From positions 23,449,162 through 23,513,161 of the forward strand of contig OZ038517.1 of the NCBI GenBank assembly GCA_964036315.1: a stretch of 64,000 nt of DNA. The letters run 5' to 3'. Origin of the DNA: Acanthosepion esculentum (taxonomy: Eukaryota; Mollusca; Cephalopoda; Sepiida; Sepiidae). Below the pieces are notes generated by a model. That model was not told where the DNA came from and made no database searches. It saw only the letters and a program-made list of their open reading frames with translations. Below, one piece after another: positions 56,165 through 64,000 of this stretch (positions are counted from its first letter, which is position 1; every line of letters begins with the position of its first letter). The translations under genes and the position numbers were made by a program.

Positions 56165-57145
56165 TGCTGCCAGGGTTGGATTATGACCTTTTGGGTCCCA
56201 TAGGCTAATGAAATTATGCCCCCCACCTCAGACAAAGCCAGCCTCTAACTTACCCACACCTATCTTGAATATTTTTACTCATGATATATTTTAGCAACAT
56301 TTACATAGCTTGAATTACATAACTTATTACAAATTCTTTAAATAAACTAGAATAGCTGTCTATTGTTTGTCAATAAAAATATTCTTAAAGAAATACGACT
56401 ATTTTACTATTTAGTCCAAACATATTTCAACATATTTGTAGTTAACAACCATATTTTTTATTAGCAGCATTATAACAATGAAACATTTAAAATGAATATG
56501 AGTTTATCATATTGATATCATTTCAATTCATGAAAATATTTTGAAGTTATAATACAAAATTAAAATCACTGCTTTATAAAAGCTTGAGAGGCCCTAGGCT
56601 GCAGCCTATACTAGCCTAAAGGATAATTTGGATCTGGACCTGAGGCTGCAGCCTATACTAGCCTAAAGGATAATTTGAACCTGGACCTGAGGCTGCAGCC
56701 TATACTAGCCTAAAGGATAATTCGGATCTAGACCTGAGGCTGCAGCCTATACTAGCCTAAAGGATAATTTGAACCTGGACCTGAGGCTGCAGCCTATACT
56801 AGCCTAAAGGATAATTTGAACCTGGACCTGAGGCTGCAGCCTATACTAGCCTAAAGGACAATTTGGACCTGGACCTGAGGCTGCAGCCTATACTAGCCTA
56901 AAGGATAATTTGGATCTAGACCTGAGGCTGCAGCCTATACTAGCCTAAAGGATGATTTGAACCTGGACCTGAGGCTGAAGCCTATACTAGCCTAAAGGAT
57001 AATTTGGACCTGGACCTGAGGCTGCAGCCTATACTAGCCTAAAGGATAATTTGAACCTGGACCTGAGGCTGCAGCCTATACTAGCCTAAAGGATAATTCG
57101 GATCTAGACCTGAGGCTGCAGCCTATACTAGCTTAAAGGATAATC
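56165..57145. mobile_element. DNA transposon remnant whose end is amplified 47 bp x ~12
   Basis: The left terminus CAGGGTTGGATTATGACCTT, then TTGGGTC resembles, inverted, each unit of the right-hand array, whose complement reads CAGGTCCAGATCCAAATTAT, then CCTTTAGGC. The array (56,590-57,145) repeats AGGCTGCAGCCTATACTAGC, then CTAAAGGATAATTTG and ACCTGGACCTG about twelve times. A lone related end lies at 57,510-57,580. Confidence 0.6.
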
Positions 57146-57149
57146 CGGC

Positions 57150-57960
57150 GCTTCATATTGGTATTGACAATATTCTGAATAAACACACACAAATAAGATT
57201 ATCCAAGTTGTTGAAATCTATTTTATAATCATATTATATGTACGCCTTGTCTAACAATCTTTTCCAAGAGCATGCTATCTGCCTGGTGTCTCATGGCAGA
57301 TAAGACCTCTTGGTGATGTTTTGCTAGTTAAATTGTTTCACAGGGTGGAGTGATTGGCTGCCACACCCAACTTCAGTACTTTCAGGAAGGGTTGGTTTTC
57401 TGTCAGGGTTTTTTATTTTCCCTTAGTCAATTATGTGTTCCCATGGTAACACGTTCCATCTACCCACGTTTGTGAATTTAGAATTTTCCTTCTTGACCGG
57501 TTGGTAAATCATTGCTTCATAAAAGCTTGAAGGTACTCTAGGCTGCAGCCTACACAAGCCAAAAGGCTAATCCGGCTCTGCTTACAGCTGGTAATATGAC
57601 TGGTGCTGTTTTTTTATCTACCACAAAGTCCAAGAAAAAAATTTACTTTCTCTCCTACTTGGTATTTTCTTTGCCATTATTTGGAATCCTGAAACTATTT
57701 TGGTCTGATTTGTGTTCTTGTACTATTAAATCTGTTATAAATAAAGATGATTAGGTATTTCTTTTCAACTAACTCTCATATAAAGCAGAAATATTAGGAA
57801 AATTAATGACAAAGTGGAAATTTTTTTTTATGACTTGCTGCTTCGTTTAGGACTTCATTAAACCAAAGTGATGTTTCCTCTGCATGCAGGTAGGGAGAGG
57901 AAACAGATTTTAAACTTTTAAATTAATTTTTTTTTTTTTTTAAGTATGTGTTTGGATATA
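57150..57960. other. no gene seen
   Basis: This holds a single related transposon end (AAAAGCTTGAAGGTACTCTA, then GGCTGCAG near 57,525) and otherwise unique sequence. It may include downstream sequence of the NRF-6-like gene. Confidence 0.4.
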
Positions 57961-57970
57961 TAGTCTAGTC

Positions 57971-58629
57971 CAGAATTTCCCAACCTATGGTCAAAATGGG
58001 TTATGGCAAAATTTCATGTGGGCCACAGAAGTTTTATAATTTTCACAAGGCCACTAGGCTAATATATGGGCCACAGATTCTTGTGAATGGTCCACAGGGA
58101 TTTTATTAAATACTAGTCCTTAAATTAATGAAATTAAATGTATGTAAGTAATTTTGATATATTTAGATGATGAAAATTTACTAATTATTTAGTGTTTGAA
58201 TAATTTTTAATCTGTCAGGTATTGTAAATACTGTGTTCATCTGACTGTAGAAAGAAAATTACACCATTTCAGTTTTGTGAAAATCTTGCTCAATACAATT
58301 ATAACACTCTGATTTTGTGAATATACCAGTATTTGTTTATAAGTGGATATATCCATAAAAAACTCTTATTATTGGCTTATTAAAGAATATATAGGAAAAA
58401 ATGTAAAAATAAATATTGATAATAAATGGTTGTTTCATTGGAGATGCAAAATATTTTAGATGCTTGTAAAATTGTGTGTGTCCAATAAATAGACATAGTT
58501 GTATTTTTATTGGATATATTCTATATAAAATGGAAGTAATTTTTTTTCTTTACACTATAATAATTTCATGGGTCACAAAAAATTCTGGGTTCAAAGTGGG
58601 CCATGAGCTAAAAAGGTTGGGAAACATTG
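57971..58629. mobile_element. non-autonomous hAT-like element
   Basis: Terminal inverted repeats CAGAATTTCCCAACC and (other strand) CAATGTTTCCCAACC, with subterminal GGGCCACA/GGCCCAC blocks, are typical of hAT ends. No transposase frame is present. An 8-bp target duplication could not be confirmed at the flanks. It lies 160 bases past the stop of the NRF-6-like exon. Confidence 0.65.
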
Positions 58630-58789
58630 CAGTGTAGCCCATTTCATTTAGTTTCTATTTCTTTGTTTGTTGAACACAGGCAAAATTATCAAATGAAAGG
58701 ACAATGTTTTTTGAATACGTGGTGAAAATTGCTTCTCAGGGAGTCAGATATGTGGCTGTTTCTTCTTCTGGCTGCTTCAATGGTTGCTT

Positions 58790-58903
58790 TTATTTACGGT
58801 TTGATATAACCTTTTCCATCATTCTGATTGGCATTTCAAACAAGAGAGCCACAATGAAGGAGAGACCATATGATAGAGTGAGGTGACCAATGAAAGCATA
58901 TAT
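58790..58903 (-). CDS. last exon of an NRF-6-like acyltransferase-3 gene
   Basis: On the minus strand a strong acceptor (TTCTTTCTTTTTTCAG) opens 37 codons and a TAA stop: IYAFIGHLTLSYGLSFIVAL, then LFEMPIRMMEKVISNRK. The final transmembrane helix with GHL.LSYGL.F..ALLFE.P...MEK is the familiar C-terminus of NRF-6/nose-resistant-to-fluoxetine-type proteins, multi-pass membrane O-acyltransferase-like proteins thought to move or modify lipids. The chain is intact and ends in a short basic tail. The preceding exons should lie at higher coordinates; I found none up to 64 kb, so they are beyond the window or in a long intron. A GTTATA after MEK could be an alternative donor, but the stop follows soon. 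Confidence 0.75.
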   Translation of the reverse strand: MYAFIGHLTLSYGLSFIVALLFEMPIRMMEKVISNRK

Positions 58904-58994
58904 CTGAAAAAAGAAAGAAGTTTCTGATATAATTCAAGCTTAAGGAAATACCCTTAAGTAAATCTGTTAGAATTTCTGGGACGAGGAGTTGTCA

Positions 58995-59098
58995 TTATTG
59001 CAGACTATTGACCTCATCTTCATTGTTGTTGTCACAACATTTCGGCCATTGTGCCTTTCGACCTTCATCGGGTGTATAACAATCAAGGTAACTTACAA
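58995..59098 (-). mobile_element. diverged hammerhead-type element fragment
   Basis: The minus strand reads CACCCGATGAAGGTCGAAAG, then GCACAATGGCCGAAATGTTG and TGACAACAACAATGAAGATG, then AATAGTCTG. The order CGATGA, stem II, GAAA, palindrome-like TGTT matches the SINE core, but the T of the CTGATGA box is changed to C. Confidence 0.5.
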
Positions 59099-59129
59099 TG
59101 AATTATTCATTTTTTTTTTTTTTTTTTTT

Positions 59130-59640
59130 AAGCTTATCACCCCAAGCAAGGCTGGAAGCCACTAGCACGCTAGGGGTTACAGAAGGTTTGGAGGAAGAGC
59201 AGATAGGAGTGGTAAAGGAGAGGATGTGGAGAAAGATAGTGGGTCGATCAAGGCAAGGGGGTTACAGAAGATTTGGAGCGAGAGCCGATAGGAATGAAAG
59301 GTGAAAGGATGTGGAGAAGGGAAGTGGATAGATCAAGGCAACTGGAGATGTCGATTGACGTTACACTTAAATAGTTGGAGATTGTATTTGTCAGGGAAAC
59401 AGGAATAAGGAAGGGAGTTCCACAGGCGAGATGTGTGAGACATGAAGCTATTGGAGTAGAAGAGACGTCTACATCTAACAGTTTCAACAGTGAAGGGGTG
59501 GGAACGGAATGCCAGCCTCGTAGAACGTTTAAATTCATGAGGCCTAGGAACCAGCGAAAGCAGCTCATCAGAGCAATTACTGTGAAAGTATTTGCAAAAA
59601 AGACAGAGCGAGGCAACGTGAACACTATATTTAATCTACA
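59130..59640 (-). mobile_element. LINE 3'-terminal copy
   Basis: The tail (TATCACCCCAAGCAAGGCTG on the plus strand) lies next to an open minus-strand RT C-terminal frame (ALMSCFRWFLGLMNLNVLRG, then LTHLACGTPFLIPVSLTN). It is a more diverged member than the others, though open for about 140 codons. Confidence 0.75.
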
Positions 59641-59649
59641 GGGGTAGAC

Positions 59650-60590
59650 TGTTTCCGTTCTGCTTCCCATATCTAGGGATATCTCATCTAATTCTTGTTT
59701 ATTGTTCTGCTCCGTTCACTCTGGTAGATTTTAGAACTGTGCACTCAATTTGAAAGTTGGAGTTAAATAAAGGCACAAAGTATTTTTTTCTAAATCATTA
59801 CTGTTTTTTGAGAAAATGAGTTTAAAGATTAACTTCACATTAAAAAATAGTGTTGAAATTTAACTCTGATGATCAGTAAAAGCCTTAGACCACAACCTTA
59901 TAAAATTTATAATTTACTGAAGCTTTACAAATTGTATATGGTCAAGACGTACAGAACAAGCACATTATTACTTAATCATTATGTCATCAAATGAAACCTT
60001 CATTTACTTCAAAGTACTGAACAATTTAGGTATATTATGATGTAATACAATACGATACAATGAAGTAGTTTTAGTGTGATTTTCAATAAGCAATATAAAT
60101 TTAAAATATTTTGTCTTATATATATTGTGTATATAAGTTGTATTTTGGTATTATATACACATTTATCTATTTTTGGTTTTTATTAATTATGATCTAACAA
60201 ATCTTATTCATTGAGTAGCCTTTTTTGTAATCTTTTATAATTTTTTTTTACAATTTTTACTTCTTGAATACAGTACAAAAATTGCATATTTTGCTTGTGT
60301 GATTCATAATTAGAATTCTGGTTTGAATAAATTTTCCATTCAATGTTTCTAAAATGCAAAAGATATCAATTTTATTTGGATTTATTCTTGAAATAGTAAA
60401 ATTTTTAAGTCAGTTTGTAAGTAAAACCCATGGAAATTAGATATTCCTGTACATTTTCAGATGGTCTTTAAAACTAAATGCTCAAAAATTGGTAAGAACT
60501 ATGAATCTAATTTTTGATGTCAGTGCTTACCTTAGTTTTCACAGTGAGTCAATTTTGATTTTATAAAAAAGTGAAAACTCAACCTGCCCC
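59650..60590. other. no gene seen
   Basis: AT-rich sequence. One minus-strand donor-like site (CTAAG|GTAAGC at about 60,533) has no open exon upstream of it and is not called. Confidence 0.4.
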
Positions 60591-60599
60591 ACAACTCAG

Positions 60600-60785
60600 T
60601 TATGGCTCATTCTGCTTCCACTGAGTCCAAGTAAACACTGCCTGGTCCTGAGATTGAACTCAGAATTACAATGTGAGACAATAATCTAGTGGATTAAAGT
60701 GGTGGTTCATGAATTTGGTAGCATAGTAACTGTGAGTTCAATCCCTGTATTGGGCAGTGTTGTACTTGGATTTGATGGAAACAAG
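60600..60785 (+). repeat. tRNA-like SINE
   Basis: CTAGTGGATTAAAGTGGTGG, then GTTCATG and GAGTTCAATCCCTG form an A-box-like/B-box pair. The left side carries an inverted partial copy (ACTGCCTGGTCCTGAGATTG, then AACTC), giving a small fold-back. Confidence 0.5.
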
Positions 60786-60884
60786 GTGAGCAATAACTGA
60801 GCAGTTAAATTAAAAATAAGGCAAGGCAAGGCAAGTACTATTAAAAATAAGATGAGATATTCAGGTCAGAATTCTCACTAGGTT

Positions 60885-61145
60885 ACCTGGATTTAAAATT
60901 TAAAATACGCCTGATGAAGAGCACAACAGTCGAAATGTTGTGAAGAAGGTGGGGGACAATAGTCCAAATATAAATAGTATTAGATTCACTTTTTAAAGAT
61001 TAAATGAAGGGTTCAGTTTGGAATTCCTTGTAGGTTACCTTGATCTATATACACTTGAGGAATTCCGGGGGACACAACAGTCGAAATGTTGTTAGAACAA
61101 GAACAAAGAAGAGGACAATAGTCTGCATATAAATAGTGTAAATAA
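60885..61145 (+). mobile_element. two diverged hammerhead-type segments
   Basis: The first has CGCCTGATGAAGAGCACAAC, then AGTCGAAATGTTGTG and GGGGACAATAGTCC. The second has GACACAACAGTCGAAATGTT, then GACAATAGTCTGCATATAAA. They are related to the SINE body but lack its head and tail. Confidence 0.5.
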
Positions 61146-61659
61146 ACCTTTTTTTTAATAACTGGACATTAAATCTACAGCAAAATTTTAAAAGACCTAC
61201 TGCTATACTTTATATTTTGAGCAGTGAAGTGTATTCAGACCAATTTATAATTCAAATATCTTTATGATAAAAATGCATAGCGAATGAGGGATTTACTGAT
61301 AAAAGTTACATTTTGCATGAATATACTGGAGAAATGCATCAAGATAATTTCAATATAGAAAAACATTGCTATACTATTGTGTAAGCAAATCATATAAACT
61401 TCAATAATTCAAATTTGGTTTGAAAAAATTGTCAAATTTTAAACAATCAATTTAGATGTCAAAACAAAGCCTGCATTAAAATTTTAGCTAGTATCAATAT
61501 ATTTTATTGAATTTATTTGATATATTCTAAAAAAACTGCTGTATGAAGTTATTAAGTAAAACCAAATAATCACATTTTACTTCAATAAAAAGGTAATAAA
61601 ATCATCAAAAATTGATCAACCTCTAACAAATAACAAACACATATGATAAGTCTTTGAAT

Positions 61660-62650
61660 ACTTTACATTTTAATATAGTGATCCTTCTCAATAACAGCCA
61701 GTAATCTATTATCCATTGATTTTGTTAATTTTTAACTTCAGCAGGTTCAATTTCTGATATAGCAATTTTAATTGCTTCTCATGCATCTGCTTTGCTGTTA
61801 TATTGTTTGTCATTGTTATATAATTTCATCTTCACAATTGACCATAGATTTTCGATTGGATTCAGATCAAGAATTGATGGTGGCCATTTCATTATCTTCT
61901 CTCCTGTAAATCTTTTGTGCTCAAAGAATTAACAGGTAATCTTAGATACATGAGAAGGAGCATTGTTAAGCATAAATACACACTTCATTTTGAAACTGCA
62001 AGACTGAGACATATACCATGCAAAGAAAATCTTGTTCATAAAATCACAATAGTTCAGTTTAACTGCTTCATCGACTTTGAATGGTCCAATAATGGTTTGG
62101 TCAACAATTCCAGCCCATATCATAACACTACCACCTTCTTGTTGCCTTCTTTTAGCCACAGGCATGTCTAAAATCCATCCTTTGGCCTATCCATCAGGTT
62201 TGTCAAATGTCACTCGAGATTCATTTAGGAAAATTACTTTAGAAAAGTCAATTTTTATGTATTTCTTGACCCAATTTTGAAACTTTAAACTATTTGCTTC
62301 AGTGAGGTAAGGTTGCCTTGGAGACCTTTTTATAGATCCCAACCCACAAAGTATTCTACATCTTTTGTCTTTCTTGACCCTCTCAATTTCAGCCTTCTCA
62401 AAGATCTGAGCGTTGGTCAAAAGTGGTTGTTTTGCTATAACTCGCTTTAGTTTGCGTTCATCTCAAGGAAGCAAGTTCTTGAAGCCTTTTCCTTTGCTTT
62501 GAGTTCTCAACTTATATTGTCAACAGTCTTCTTTATCATTTGATGATCTCTGCAAAGCTCCTTTGATATCTCCAATGTGGAAATTCTTTCACTCAATAAC
62601 TTTGTTATTTTCTGTTTTTCAGCAGTTTTTAGATTCTTCCCTTTACCCAT
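61660..62650 (-). pseudogene. Tc1-like transposase, decayed
   Basis: The minus-strand start at 62,650 gives MGKGKNLKTAEKQKITKLLS, then a helix-turn-helix region. Later blocks are RILCGLGSIKRSPRQPYLTE (DNA-binding linker), FLNESRVTF (first catalytic Asp changed to Asn), SVMIWAGI, FMLNNAPSHVS (second Asp changed to Asn) and LDLNPIENLW, where the final Glu of DD34E remains. Two of three catalytic acids are gone and there are stops. Clear terminal repeats were not found. Confidence 0.8.
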
Positions 62651-62924
62651 GTTTCAACATACATTATGGACAAAAAGAAAAAGTAATTTTTATTACATTT
62701 CAGAGGTCTTAAGCTAATATTAGTTTGATCTTCATAATAACTTCAGTCAATCCATTACCATGAATTCCAAATATCTCAAATACTAATTATTAAAAATGGC
62801 AGAAAATTTAATTGAATATTTTACAAAGGGTGGAAATAGATGAGTTTAAATTTGACAAGTAGTGGATCAGAACTTTTAGAGTTATTGAGGTTTATTTGAT
62901 TTGCATAATAGTTTCAGACAGGCT

Positions 62925-63115
62925 GTAGAATGTATTTTACTACAGGAATACATTACAAATGAATTTACTAAAGAAATACACTGCAAATAATTTTATGATA
63001 GAAATATGTTTCAAATAATTATTAATATAGAAATATATTACAAGTAAGTTTTATAACAGAAATGCAGTACATATAATTTACATTATACTGATTTTACTAT
63101 AGAAATGTGTTAACA
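62925..63115 (+). repeat. diverged satellite-like monomers
   Basis: About six units patterned ACTA(C/A)AGGAATACATTACA, then AATGAATTT echo the ancestral 30-bp satellite monomer (ACTATAGGAATGCATTGGAA, then AATGATTTTT). They are heavily diverged. Confidence 0.5.
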
Positions 63116-63539
63116 CATTGACTGCCAACTGCAAGAGTTATGAAGTGTGCTTTCCTTCATATTTTATCAGTCCAGCAGTAGTGATTTATCTTGTATACCG
63201 AGAGCTGGTCTACCCTTACTGCCTTGGGCATTTATATAGTCTATGCCTCATCTATGCTAATTCAGCAGTCATTTACATATCACTACAAGAAGATAACTTG
63301 TGGCTGGCAGTTTTTATGATGCCAACTACAAGTTAACTCATGCCTGGCATTTTCAGATAAACAACAAGTTTATTTGCAGTGATACTTTTAGTGCAAAAAC
63401 AATGTTAAGGCTTCAGTTGAAGCTATAAATCAACTTGCATACTTTTTTTATTGCCTAAGTTTTTTATAAAATTATAAAATTGACATTTGAAGTCAGATTT
63501 TGTAATTGACTTCTGACAGTCAATGTGCTAAAAGTCTCA

Positions 63540-64000
63540 ATACAAAGAAAAAGGAATGGATGGTGCTGGTTGACAAAACATATGCAGGATACATAGGGGT
63601 TACATTCCATCACTGCCAATCAGACCCTGAACTACCACTAGTGATGATGAACAGATGTCTCCTTGAGAGGATATAGGGCTTCCAACTCACAGTCAACCTC
63701 AAGTGGAATCCCTATATACGACTTCATCACTAAAGATGCAGGTAAAATGATTAGCTCCCTGTAATTCTCTAGTAAGTACCTGACACCTCATGCTATCCTC
63801 TAATTTTATAAGAACCAGATCAGGCCAAAAATTGAATAATGTCGCCATGTTTGGGAAGGAGTTGCCCAGACCTCACTTCCTAGTTCAGAAGTGTCTCCAA
63901 GTCCTTGTTGCAGAAGAATTATTTCCCACACTCCAAATCTCGCTAACAGGCAGAATGTAATGGGTCTCACTGCTGTATTACTACAACTGTGGAAAGTGTT
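63540..64000 (+). mobile_element. LINE RT fragment, cut by the window edge
   Basis: This is paralogous to 7,200-7,620 along its length (shared GTTACATTCCATCACTGCCA-type start, then GATGCAGGTAAAATGATTAG and CCTCATGCTATCCTCT). It continues past 64,000. Stops interrupt every frame. Confidence 0.75.

Overview
This is eukaryotic, intron-rich, AT-rich animal DNA. Dense (TA)n/(CA)n microsatellites, Penelope-like elements (PLEs), several LINE, mariner/Tc1, hAT and Helitron remnants, and LINE 3' ends coding for a 'YKYFHGNCSDE' type sequence suggest a mollusc, most likely an octopus-like cephalopod. That placement is inference; no diagnostic host gene settles it. Almost every long open frame here is transposon debris or a translated repeat.

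Four host-gene pieces are supported by splice sites and reading phase. (1) A minus-strand gene is seen as three exons (12.3, 5.9 and 1.3 kb) ending in a stop. (2) A plus-strand gene is seen as its last two coding exons (26.8 and 27.1 kb). (3) A complete 180-aa plus-strand coding sequence in three exons (32.9, 36.1 and 39.1-39.5 kb) encodes an unrecognised Tyr/Pro/Trp-rich protein. (4) The last exon of a minus-strand NRF-6-like (acyltransferase-3) membrane protein lies at 58.8-58.9 kb. A compact promoter-like cluster at 20.85-20.89 kb (CRE, palindromic RFX X-box, E-box) sits between plausible divergent splice donors and could serve the first gene and one plus-strand gene; RFX sites would fit ciliary or sperm genes, but the links are inferred.

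The rest is layered repeats. At 13.4-18.7 kb a decayed Ty3/gypsy provirus on the minus strand (5' LTR, gag, zinc knuckles, RT, RNase H, 3' LTR) is split by a mariner and by SINE insertions. From 39.7 to 46.3 kb, directly downstream of the 180-aa gene, lies a roughly 6 kb satellite of 30/34-bp monomers with higher-order structure. Intron 1 of that gene holds a 118-bp tandem array, and 56.6-57.1 kb a 47-bp array apparently amplified from a transposon end.

The most unusual material is two linked classes of fold-back retroelement. One is a tRNA-headed SINE carrying a hammerhead-ribozyme-like core, found as inverted dimers each flanked by one 11-14 bp target-site duplication, so both arms entered together; its 3' tail matches a LINE 3' end beside it. 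The other is a set of PLE remnants (GIY-YIG domain, 5' coding end, hammerhead variants with a palindromic stem III) that run directly into (TA)n tracts at the same codon strings again and again, often in inverted pairs. Together they suggest that these retroelements make snap-back copies and seed the region's microsatellites. All calls come from reading the sequence by eye; no alignments or searches were run.
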